In this document: positions 4,616 to 11,149 of the stretch, piece by piece
Numbering within the stretch: position 1 is the stretch's first letter
Layout of the letters: each line of letters begins with the position of its first letter
Virus record (IMG/VR): IMGVR_UViG_3300031565_000413
Coordinates: 1 to 22,410 of that record
DNA: 22,410 nt
Strand: one strand, 5' to 3'
Source of the DNA: a virus
Program-made: the position numbers and the translations under genes
The notes under the pieces: generated by a model
Database searches by the model: none
Told to the model about the DNA's origin: nothing
What the model saw: the letters and a program-made list of their open reading frames with translations, nothing else

Positions 4616-4753
4616 TTAGTCGCCCAGATAGTACTCGTCCGAGAACGAGTACATCTGGCAACCGAAGACCCACACCTTAACACTGAGGAACCGACTCCGA
4701 ATCCTCAGTTGGACGTGGATCTTCCTTCCCAAACGACGGATTCTGAAGGACAT
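4616..4753 (-). CDS. 45-aa basic miniprotein (g1)
   Basis: Reads MSFRIRRLGRKIHVQLRIRS and ends MYSFSDEYYLGD, so the N-terminal half is strongly basic and the C-terminus acidic and aromatic. No Cys pair (a single Cys) and no membrane helix. AAAGGAGAG stands 5 bases before the ATG, inside the third copy of the Shine-Dalgarno hairpin (4757-4775). It is the first gene of the minus-strand chain, nearest the divergent control region, and its stop codon is immediately followed by hammerhead copy A. A nucleic-acid-binding role is possible from charge alone. Confidence 0.6.
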   Translation of the reverse strand: MSFRIRRLGRKIHVQLRIRSRFLSVKVWVFGCQMYSFSDEYYLGD

Positions 4754-4756
4754 TAG

Positions 4757-4775
4757 TCTCTCCTTTCAAGAGAGA
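4757..4775 (-). promoter_or_regulatory. Shine-Dalgarno hairpin of g1
   Basis: UCUCUC-UUGAAAG-GAGAGA on the minus strand, a 6-bp version of the hairpins at 4121-4141 and 4468-4488, placed before the first gene. Upstream of it a second hairpin (4779-4799; GCCC...GGGC enclosing CGG...CCG with loop GUGUU) lies in the leader. There is no ribozyme core here, as expected for the head of the transcript. Confidence 0.55.
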
Positions 4776-4990
4776 TTGCCCTCGGAACACCCGGGGGCGT
4801 GAAACAAAAAGTGGGGCATATACATATATACCCTCATAGGTCCATAGAATTGATATCGAAAAATTTCATCCTATAAAGACTCTGTTCGTTAAAATTATTG
4901 TTGCCGTAAAATATTTTGCTTTAAAAGTTTATCCTGGTTTGCTATATTATTTTTGTAGTATAAAAACAACTCTATAAGGAGTAGTTGGCC
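4776..4990. promoter_or_regulatory. AT-rich divergent control region
   Basis: This 215-base gap separates minus-strand g1 from the first plus-strand gene and marks a sharp drop in GC. It must hold the divergent start signals. Visible are an imperfect palindrome GGGcATATA...TATAcCC (4814-4833), a possible operator or minus-strand -10 (GGGTATATAT), and an extended -10 for the plus strand at 4940-4948. No convincing -35 is seen for either direction, so phage-specific or activator-dependent transcription is possible. Confidence 0.5.
4940..4948 (+). promoter_or_regulatory. Putative extended -10 (TGCTATATT) of the right module
   Basis: TG-C-TATATT matches the extended -10 form TGnTATAAT with one mismatch. 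It lies about 43 bases before the acyltransferase ATG. No good -35 hexamer is present at 16-18 bases upstream, which extended -10 promoters tolerate. Confidence 0.35.
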
Positions 4991-5584
4991 ATGGCAGTTA
5001 GAAAGACGGACTCGCCTGCCGACCTACTCAAAATCCGCGCATTTATCTATAAATCATACTGTGAGGACTACAGGTACGAAGATCCCGCATCTTATAAAGA
5101 TAAGCTCTACGCGCTAGATAGCTGGGACCCCATATCAGATCATTACTTATTTGAGGAGGACGGTAACGTTGTCGGCTGTTGCCGACTCGTTCATCCCTCT
5201 TCTAATATGTTCCCCTGTGAGTGCTTTTGTAAAATAGATCGCGCGCTTTCTGACCTTGAAAGAAGTAAATCCTGCGAAATTTCCCGCATTATTGCCAAAA
5301 AACATAATGAAGAGGGGCTTTCTGCTACCTCTATTATCTTTTTTAGCCTGGTTTTTGCTTGTTATCTGTATATGGTTGAGTGTGGTTATAGGTATATGTT
5401 GGGTGGTATGGACAAGCGGTTTATTGCTTTATTGAGAAGGATAGGCCTTAGGCATGAACAATTAGGGCCTTACACAGACTATCATGGAAGTAGAGCTGCA
5501 TGGATTCTTGACCTTGAAACAGTCAATTTTCAGGAGGGAAATTTACGAAAGTACAGAGACTTGGTTTCTAACAAAACTACCTGA
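4991..5584 (+). CDS. LuxI/FeeM-like N-acyltransferase (autoinducer-synthase fold), 197 aa
   Basis: Belongs by motif to the GNAT-like superfamily of acyl-homoserine lactone synthases and N-acyl amino acid synthases (FeeM), which join an acyl-ACP or acyl-CoA chain to an amine. Seen in order: Arg16 in LLKIRAFIY, D43xxD46xxSxHYLF matching the DxxDxxxxHYL of LuxI, GCCRLV with Arg65, NMFP, and EISR at 96-99, matching the Glu and Arg of the family. Length fits (about 200). ATG 4991 is chosen over TTG 4985 because AAGGAG is 9 bases upstream. It is the first gene of the plus-strand module. The product (AHL, acyl amino acid or protein acylation) cannot be told. The C-terminal half is Cys- and Tyr-rich, not typical of LuxI. 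Confidence 0.72.
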   Translation: MAVRKTDSPADLLKIRAFIYKSYCEDYRYEDPASYKDKLYALDSWDPISDHYLFEEDGNVVGCCRLVHPSSNMFPCECFCKIDRALSDLERSKSCEISRIIAKKHNEEGLSATSIIFFSLVFACYLYMVECGYRYMLGGMDKRFIALLRRIGLRHEQLGPYTDYHGSRAAWILDLETVNFQEGNLRKYRDLVSNKTT

Positions 5585-5594
5585 GGATTTTAAT

Positions 5595-5909
5595 ATGGCT
5601 AAGAAAAGTGTGGAACCAAGCTGGATTGAGGCTTTGGATAATGTAGTTGTTAAGCTGGTTACTTTTAAAGAAAGCAAATTATGGGGCGAGCTTAATATGG
5701 ATAAAGGGGTTATCTCTATCGCCAAGAGTCCTAATCTAGAGATGCAACTTAAGACCCTTGTTCACGAGTGCTTACATTGGGTTTATGACCCGTATGGTGA
5801 GCAAGAGGACTTGGTAGAGGAGCTGGAAGAGAGGGAGTGGAATAAGATTATGCATACGAAGTGCGACCATAAAACGCTTCTAAGACTTATTAAAGCTTTA
5901 TACAAGTAG
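5595..5909 (+). CDS. Small HExxH metallopeptidase-like protein, 104 aa
   Basis: Carries LVHECLHW with the HExxH zinc motif at H57, E58 and H61, followed by acidic residues (E71, E75, E76) that could supply the third ligand. Only about 104 residues, much shorter than SprT or ImmA peptidases, so it is a minimal version of a zincin core as seen in many phage hypothetical proteins. GAGGA stands 7 bases before ATG 5595; longer in-frame readings overlap the acyltransferase. It follows that gene by 10 bases and is likely cotranscribed. Substrate unknown; proteolytic activity is an inference from the motif. Confidence 0.7.
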   Translation: MAKKSVEPSWIEALDNVVVKLVTFKESKLWGELNMDKGVISIAKSPNLEMQLKTLVHECLHWVYDPYGEQEDLVEELEEREWNKIMHTKCDHKTLLRLIKALYK

Positions 5910-5925
5910 AAAGAGGGTTAGAAAA

Positions 5926-6294
5926 ATGCCCAGAATTTTCCAACAAACTCTTCAGAAAGTAGAAGTAATGATAGATGTTAAGTGTGATATTTGTGGGAAA
6001 TCTACTAAAGCTGATACACATGAAGGTTTTGAAAGAGCGCAAATTGTGGCGGCTTTTAATGAAACCATCCATGCTGGGGATAGGTGGGTAGTAGAACTAT
6101 GTCATTACTGTTTCCATGACTTTATGGAGTGGTTGCTTATAGATAAGCTTGGAACCTGCCTTTACCATAATGCGGCGGAGGATGATGAACTTAATCCGAT
6201 GGATGAAACAGATATTGATGATATAAGGGCGTTTTTCGCAGGCCGAAGAACCGAGCGCTTGACGGAATCTACAGAAGAATCTACATTTGAATAA
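5926..6294 (+). CDS. Zinc-ribbon-like hypothetical protein, 122 aa
   Basis: CDIC (residues 20-23) and CHYC (about 60-63) form two Cys pairs separated by roughly 36 residues with DRWVVEL between them, a layout common in small phage zinc-ribbon proteins. The C-terminal third is acidic and probably disordered (AAEDDELNPMDETDIDD, TESTEESTFE). GAGGG lies about 9 bases before the ATG. It ends the first gene group of the plus strand; a 141-base leader with a nut-like site follows. Function unknown. Confidence 0.7.
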   Translation: MPRIFQQTLQKVEVMIDVKCDICGKSTKADTHEGFERAQIVAAFNETIHAGDRWVVELCHYCFHDFMEWLLIDKLGTCLYHNAAEDDELNPMDETDIDDIRAFFAGRRTERLTESTEESTFE

Positions 6295-6435
6295 AAAAGT
6301 TTTTTGTTTAGTAAAATCGCCGTTTATGTTGTATGTTTATAAGCAGTAGTGAGTTAGCTCTTTAACAAATCATCCACAGAGGAACCCCGAGGTGGGGTGG
6401 GAAGATGAAAACAATTTTTGGTCCCGGAGGATAAA
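6295..6435 (+). promoter_or_regulatory. Leader before the lipoprotein protease
   Basis: 141 bases without a gene. The first part is very AT-rich (AAAAAAGTTTTTT), able to form only a weak hairpin. The middle contains TATAAG-like sequences but no clear promoter. The last half contains the boxA-like element and a 5-bp pentaloop hairpin described separately, then CGGAGGA as Shine-Dalgarno. Confidence 0.5.
6357..6398 (+). promoter_or_regulatory. nut-like antitermination site (boxA + boxB-like hairpin)
   Basis: GCTCTTTAACA (6357-6367) equals 11 of the 12 bases of the rRNA boxA core TGCTCTTTAACA used by NusB/S10. Sixteen bases on, ACCCC-GAGGT-GGGGT (6384-6398) makes a 5-bp stem with a pentaloop, the size of a lambda boxB. 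The pair stands ahead of a run of about 16 kb of plus-strand genes. Known nut sites use this order and spacing loosely. The loop GAGGT is not the lambda GNRA-like fold, so any partner protein would differ. Confidence 0.5.
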
Positions 6436-7263
6436 ATGGGAGTCAAAAAAATTGGCTTACTACTTTTTGTGTTTCTAATCAGTTGTGCTTCCGCCCCGGT
6501 AATAATTCAGGAACCAGCTTCCTCCATTTCGGAGATTAATGAAGGAGTGGAGTTGTATCAAAAAGTGGGACCTAGTGCTGTTGTTATTGTTGCAGAACAA
6601 CGCGATGCTACAGGTAAGATACTTGGGAGGTCCCTGGGTTCAGGAGTTTGTGTTCTGAATAAGGATAATCACTCTGTTATCCTAACTGCAGGACACTGCT
6701 ATGTTGAAGGGTTTGAGTACTCAGTAATCAACTTTGACGGGAAGATTCTAAAAGGTATTTTCTTTAATGTTTCTGAAACAGATGACCTTGGGCTTATCTG
6801 GGTAGATGAATTTATCCCGGCGATTCGAATGGCGGAGGCTATGCCAGAGAGGGGTTCGGTTATCTATTCGCTTGGTAATAAATTGAGCACTATTCTATTT
6901 TGGTGTAATAGTGGTATTTACTGCGGGAGCAAAGAAAGAAAATTTGACTACTGCACTATTGCTACCCATCCGGGGAACTCAGGTGGAGGTATCTATTATA
7001 GGAATAAGCTCATAGGGATTACTTCCAGAATCGCGATGATTAGTAATCCTTCTCCAATGGGCGGTTCTCCACAGATACTGCCAACTATGTCATTCTTTGT
7101 ACCCCTAAGTAGAATTACTGCTTACTTAATAGCAGTTCGTCCATATACAATCACTCTAACAGAGGAACCAAAGCCGCTTACTGGAAAAGTTACATACGTA
7201 AATCCGAATCCAAAGCCTAGTGTGGATATTTGGAGAGAAACAGATGGAGTTCCAACCAAGTAA
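6436..7263 (+). CDS. Lipoprotein trypsin-like serine protease, 275 aa
   Basis: The N-terminus MGVKKIGLLLFVFLISC is a lipoprotein signal with lipobox LISC and acylated Cys17; the following Ala gives no inner-membrane retention signal. The body is a chymotrypsin-fold protease: TAGHC with His87, DDLGLI with Asp116/117, and HPGNSGGG with Ser182, spaced as in DegP/S1 enzymes. No PDZ domain follows; the tail (230-275) is Pro-rich. ATG 6436 follows CGGAGGA by about 5 bases; a TTG 18 bases earlier is not needed. It is preceded by the nut-like leader. Phage-encoded extracytoplasmic proteases of this type are unusual; it may act on envelope or surface proteins during or after infection. Confidence 0.82.
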   Translation: MGVKKIGLLLFVFLISCASAPVIIQEPASSISEINEGVELYQKVGPSAVVIVAEQRDATGKILGRSLGSGVCVLNKDNHSVILTAGHCYVEGFEYSVINFDGKILKGIFFNVSETDDLGLIWVDEFIPAIRMAEAMPERGSVIYSLGNKLSTILFWCNSGIYCGSKERKFDYCTIATHPGNSGGGIYYRNKLIGITSRIAMISNPSPMGGSPQILPTMSFFVPLSRITAYLIAVRPYTITLTEEPKPLTGKVTYVNPNPKPSVDIWRETDGVPTK

Positions 7264-7471
7264 GTTGCATAAAGAGCTTGAAAGGCCCGAATGCCGTGAG
7301 CATTTTAAGAAGCACTATGCTACTGCATTAAGTTTCTATGAAAAATATCTTATTAGCGGGGGATTAAGCTGTAATTTAACCCAGGCAGCCTTACGTGCTA
7401 TCTGGGCTATGGAAATAGAGCGAGACCCAGAAGGTTTTGAGAAATCGCTCAATAGTGGCGTTTGGGATTAA
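7244..7471 (+). CDS. Unassigned 75-aa protein
   Basis: MEFQPSKLHKELERPECREHF and onward is mainly helical, with a Tyr-rich middle (HYATALSFYEKYLISGG) and a terminal acidic stretch. It overlaps the last 20 bases of the protease gene in another frame; ATG 7244 is chosen for GGAGA 7 bases upstream. The LTQAALRAIWAMEIERDPEGFE segment could be a helix-turn-helix-like pair, but this is weak. It precedes the Cys-motif protein by 17 bases. A small-terminase or DNA-binding role cannot be excluded. Confidence 0.6.
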   Translation: MEFQPSKLHKELERPECREHFKKHYATALSFYEKYLISGGLSCNLTQAALRAIWAMEIERDPEGFEKSLNSGVWD

Positions 7472-7488
7472 ATAGAAGGAGAGGTTAA

Positions 7489-8271
7489 ATGCCGAATCCA
7501 TTTAAAAATCTATTGGTGGAGGAAGTAGAGCCGACTTACGAAGAATCTACTTTACCGGAGGTACGGGAAACCTTGCCTCCGGTACAAATAGAGCATAATG
7601 AGTTTTTATTAGAAGAGATAGGCGATAAAGTTCATTTTAATGATAACCAATTAGCCCAAATTAAGCAGTATATGAAAAGAATTGATATGGGTGTTGGTCT
7701 TGTTGCTGCTCCAATGATATGCAAGGATGAGGCATGTCCTTTTAAGTCGAAATGTCCTATAAAGGGGACAGGTGCTGATATGACTAACCTGGTTGGCAAG
7801 GCGTGTCCCGTAGAAGGTGCTATTCATAGAAAAACAGTAGATGAACTAGCGCGGTCTTTGGGAATGGACCTTTCCAATGAATATACTGATGGTTTTGATA
7901 AAAGGATGATTGATGACCTAGCTACTATTACTATACTTGAAAAACGAGCCCTTGAAGAGATGAGCAATGAGCCAGGAATTGGTATTACTAGCGCCTGTGG
8001 CTTTACCCCTGATGGGGATCCAATAGAAAAGCTGCAATTGAACCCAAGAGTTTTACTTATTGAAAAACTTGGTAGAGTTAAGAGTAAAATTCAACAGGAG
8101 CTAATTGCAACTAGAAGGTCTAAGGTTGCTGCGCTTGGACATAGTGAGGATGTTTCTAAAAAGGCGGCTGATTTAATGTCTAGGATTAATAGCGTTATCG
8201 AGCGTCATAAGAGGGAAGCACGAGTAACAAACGAAGATATTATAGAAGCGGAGTTTGAAGAAAGACCCTAA
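7489..8271 (+). CDS. Cys-motif protein, 260 aa (possible terminase partner)
   Basis: Contains APMICKDEACPFKSKCP with C78, C83 and C89, then GKACPVE with C106, a CX4CX5CX16C motif fit for zinc or an iron-sulfur cluster. The N-terminal 45 residues are acidic and Pro-rich; the C-terminal half is helical and basic (LIATRRSKVAALGHSEDVSKKAADLM). From memory, similar motifs occur in uncharacterised proteins of large phages. Its place at the head of the packaging/head block makes a small terminase or DNA-binding role possible, but no helix-turn-helix is clear. AGGAGAGG precedes the ATG. Its TAA overlaps the next ATG (TAATG), implying coupling. Confidence 0.65.
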   Translation: MPNPFKNLLVEEVEPTYEESTLPEVRETLPPVQIEHNEFLLEEIGDKVHFNDNQLAQIKQYMKRIDMGVGLVAAPMICKDEACPFKSKCPIKGTGADMTNLVGKACPVEGAIHRKTVDELARSLGMDLSNEYTDGFDKRMIDDLATITILEKRALEEMSNEPGIGITSACGFTPDGDPIEKLQLNPRVLLIEKLGRVKSKIQQELIATRRSKVAALGHSEDVSKKAADLMSRINSVIERHKREARVTNEDIIEAEFEERP

Positions 8272-10640
8272 TGGCGAAAATTACCGGGATATTTGACCTA
8301 GAAGCTACCGACCTACAAGGTTGGACTAGGGTTAGCTCGAAGCCCCCGGCAATTAGTCAGTTTGCCCTTGCCGAGCTTACCCCAGAAGGCAAAATTGGCG
8401 ATGTTATTATCGGAGGAGGTAAAAACGAGGGTTTTACTGATATCCTTGTTGAATTAGTCAAGAAATACAAGATTAAGTCTGTTCAAAAAATACCTAGGGG
8501 TTTTTGGGAAGAATTAGCAAGCACTGGTATGTATGGGTGGTCTGCCTTCAAAGAAGGCGGATTTTTAAATAAACAACTTAGGTATCATTTACAGAAAACA
8601 ATTGCTTATGTAAATAGTGGTCAAACATTACCCGGTGCGATGGACCAGATTGACCTATTGATGAACTGGACAGAAGGCCATATCAACAAAGGTAATTCTG
8701 TTGAGTTGTTAGCAAAATCCCGAGGCTTTGATATCAACCTTATCTACTCTTCTCTTGGGGCAGCTAAGGATAGTCCGCAAAAACAAGCCAGACTTGGGCG
8801 ACTAAATACACTCCTACGTTCTGGGCTTGAGATAGGTTCCGTAGAACAAGGCGCTTATTTATCAATGATTAAGGCGATGTGGGAAGATACATCGCTAGTT
8901 CCTAAGTACGTGGGCGCAAAAGAGATTGAGGCGGCTATCTTTGCAGGCGAGAAGAAAGTCGGTATGGAGGTAATGAAGCCATATTATTCTCTATATGATA
9001 TGGTTCATGATGTAAAGAAAGTAGCGATGGGCGCTGATCCCAAGAAGATATATGCAGGGATGGGGGGTCGGGCTCTTGAAGAACTTTCCAAGGTAAGAAC
9101 AGAAGAGGGAATTTTAGCTCTTCAAAGAAAAGCTTCTACCGAACCCTGGTTAGAAAGGGAATTAGCCGCACACTACAGGAAGAAGTCGCTTGAAATACGT
9201 AACGTAGAACTAGAACAACACCTGACATTCCCAACATTTGAAAAGGTTGCAGGACAAAAACAAGAACAATTAGCGAGCGTACTTGGCATCCTTGATGAAC
9301 GACAGCACCACGCTCTTGCGGATATTAGTACAGCAGCTGAACTTACAACAGGATTTAAGGGACGCACAGACTTAGGGCGCACACTATTATCTGATCCTTA
9401 TTATGAATTCGTAGCAAACCAACGACTGGCGTCTGTTGCCGCAGAAAAGTTAGTGAAAACAGGCACACAGCCAGTAAGCGCAAGATTTTCAATGGAAGTT
9501 TTGCAGGCAGGGGCTTCCCGCATTTCTCCTCGCTCCTCTCCTCTTCCCCTTCTCGCTCTCGGCGGGGGGCTCCTGCTTGCCTCTAAAATCGGCGATAAAT
9601 TTAAACCAAATCCCTATAAACAATTTGGAGAGCAGATAAGGGGTTATATAGAAGGAATTCGCAAACCTATTACTCAATGGGACACGATTCCTGGCATTCG
9701 CCCGAGCCCAGGGAACGTAAGCGACTTTTCTTCTGGGCGCGATGTTAGTAGGGTACTTGAACAGGGTGGTTATGGAGGAGTAAGATTCCACCCCGGCTTA
9801 TGGGCCGCGCAGATGAGATATACGCCTGATGTTCAAAGGGCAGCTGAATATGGCTCAAAAATGACCGCTATTCCTAGTATATATAAACCCACAGATAGCG
9901 AATTAAGAAATCAGCAATTAGAGCTTGCTGATTACGTTATGTTCATGGAGGACGCGGACACAGTCACCCTTCAACGAGCATGGATTAGTAGGAATATGCC
10001 GGTTATTGGTCCAGCAATGGGCAGTCTTCAGCAAGGGATAATGAATATTCTTCCTAAAAAACTAGCAGATAAAATGATGGGCGGTTTCCAGGTTCGTTTA
10101 AAGGGAATTGACGCACCTGAGCTTGGTGAAAAAACTACTACTTTAGGAAGCCAGCCATTTGCTGAAGAATCACTTGATATAGCAAGAAGTATATTAAGTG
10201 AAGCTACTACAGTAGATATTGACTTAAGTCAATCTACTTTCGGTAGGTATGTTGGAACTTTCAAGAGTGGAACCCGCGACCTTAACCGAGAGATTGTAGA
10301 GCAGGGCGGGGCTATGGGAAGCCGCGCCTATATGGCCGCTGAATATACTGCTCAAAGTAAAGAAGCGGGAATTTGGCAAAGCCCATTTTACTTTGGGGTT
10401 CGCCAAGGAAATGAGCAAGTAGGAGAAGTAGGTCTAGCACAGATAAACAAGATTAAAAGCCTTTCTGAAAAACCCAGGAATATGGCAGTATATAGTGCTG
10501 GTTTATGGGCATTAATGACTCCGGCACAAAAACACGCTATGAGAGACCCTTATGGTCAAAACGCCCATTTATTTCCTGGCATTTATAAAAGTAGATATAC
10601 CGATTTAATGGGTTATAATACTGGGAGTATTACTTCATGA
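8271..10640 (+). CDS. DnaQ-like exonuclease / SNase fusion protein, 789 aa
   Basis: Two nuclease signatures in one chain. At the N-terminus GIFDLEATDL gives the DxE motif (D9, E11) of DEDD/DnaQ exonucleases, with PAISQFALAEL behind it; later exonuclease motifs are not clear. Residues about 423-440 (LPLLALGGGLLLASKIG) are a hydrophobic, possibly membrane-inserting segment. Residues 555-720 are a staphylococcal-nuclease domain: DADT (561-564), RLKGIDAPE with R609, D614 and E617 equal to R35, D40 and E43 of nuclease, FGR with R659 equal to R87, and the closing EAGIW. The C-terminus is basic and aromatic. It could be a virion-carried protein that cuts host DNA on entry, or a packaging-linked nuclease. 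It overlaps both neighbours (TAATG, ATGA). Confidence 0.75.
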   Translation: MAKITGIFDLEATDLQGWTRVSSKPPAISQFALAELTPEGKIGDVIIGGGKNEGFTDILVELVKKYKIKSVQKIPRGFWEELASTGMYGWSAFKEGGFLNKQLRYHLQKTIAYVNSGQTLPGAMDQIDLLMNWTEGHINKGNSVELLAKSRGFDINLIYSSLGAAKDSPQKQARLGRLNTLLRSGLEIGSVEQGAYLSMIKAMWEDTSLVPKYVGAKEIEAAIFAGEKKVGMEVMKPYYSLYDMVHDVKKVAMGADPKKIYAGMGGRALEELSKVRTEEGILALQRKASTEPWLERELAAHYRKKSLEIRNVELEQHLTFPTFEKVAGQKQEQLASVLGILDERQHHALADISTAAELTTGFKGRTDLGRTLLSDPYYEFVANQRLASVAAEKLVKTGTQPVSARFSMEVLQAGASRISPRSSPLPLLALGGGLLLASKIGDKFKPNPYKQFGEQIRGYIEGIRKPITQWDTIPGIRPSPGNVSDFSSGRDVSRVLEQGGYGGVRFHPGLWAAQMRYTPDVQRAAEYGSKMTAIPSIYKPTDSELRNQQLELADYVMFMEDADTVTLQRAWISRNMPVIGPAMGSLQQGIMNILPKKLADKMMGGFQVRLKGIDAPELGEKTTTLGSQPFAEESLDIARSILSEATTVDIDLSQSTFGRYVGTFKSGTRDLNREIVEQGGAMGSRAYMAAEYTAQSKEAGIWQSPFYFGVRQGNEQVGEVGLAQINKIKSLSEKPRNMAVYSAGLWALMTPAQKHAMRDPYGQNAHLFPGIYKSRYTDLMGYNTGSITS

Positions 10641-11149
10641 GAGGAACATTTCTAAGAGCGCTTAACCCGCTAGCTGCTTCGACTATGCAACAGTTGAAGA
10701 AGCTTGGTGGAGATAATATGTTCAAGAACCTAGGCGGTGTTACTAAATCTTTGTGGGGTATGGTAAATAATAAAAGTAGCGGGGGTTTAAAGAACTCCTT
10801 TAAAGAATACTTTGCTGGTAAAAGATTAACTTCTAGACTTGGTGGAGAAAGTTTTCCTGGAAAATGGTTAGCTAGAGGATCAGCAGAGAATGTAGCTAGG
10901 ATAAGTAATATAAGAAAGGGCGTTTTTGGTGGTGCTGCTGCCTGGGCTGGTCTTAATCTCCTAGACCCAGATGCTACAACCACACGTATTGCTAACAGAG
11001 GGATGGAATTCGGACTTGGATATGGCGCTTTTAGTATTGGAAAAGCAGCAGCGTTTGGGAAATTCGGAAAAGCGGCATTACCAGCTACTAAATGGGTTGG
11101 GCGTGGTTTAGCAACTGCATTTGGAGCAAGAATGGTGGGGTTAATATAA
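10637..11149 (+). CDS. Gly/Ala-rich hydrophobic protein 1, 170 aa
   Basis: MRGTFLRALNPLAAS starts a basic, Gly-rich protein. Residues 95-125 (GVFGGAAAWAGLNLL) and 135-170 (FGLGYGAFSIGKAAAFG to LATAFGARMVGLI) are hydrophobic with small residues, fit for membrane-inserting or self-associating helices. Its ATG overlaps the previous TGA (ATGA). It is first of three adjacent genes of this kind between the nuclease fusion and terminase. Such small-residue proteins in a virion block could be internal ejection or pore proteins, comparable in place but not in sequence to T7 internal core proteins. Inference only. Confidence 0.65.
   Translation: MRGTFLRALNPLAASTMQQLKKLGGDNMFKNLGGVTKSLWGMVNNKSSGGLKNSFKEYFAGKRLTSRLGGESFPGKWLARGSAENVARISNIRKGVFGGAAAWAGLNLLDPDATTTRIANRGMEFGLGYGAFSIGKAAAFGKFGKAALPATKWVGRGLATAFGARMVGLI

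Noticed and set aside
4404-4673. Minus-strand open frame running through hammerhead copy A
   Set aside because: It runs through the repeat and ribozyme and lacks a ribosome site; g1 and g2 in other frames have proper starts.
4753-4870. A fourth hammerhead upstream of g1
   Set aside because: The hairpins are there but no CUGANGA or GAAA in the needed order, so only the Shine-Dalgarno hairpin is called.
6295-6330. Intrinsic terminator (AAAAAAGTTTTTT)
   Set aside because: The stem would be all A-U and very weak, with no GC core; termination here is not supported.
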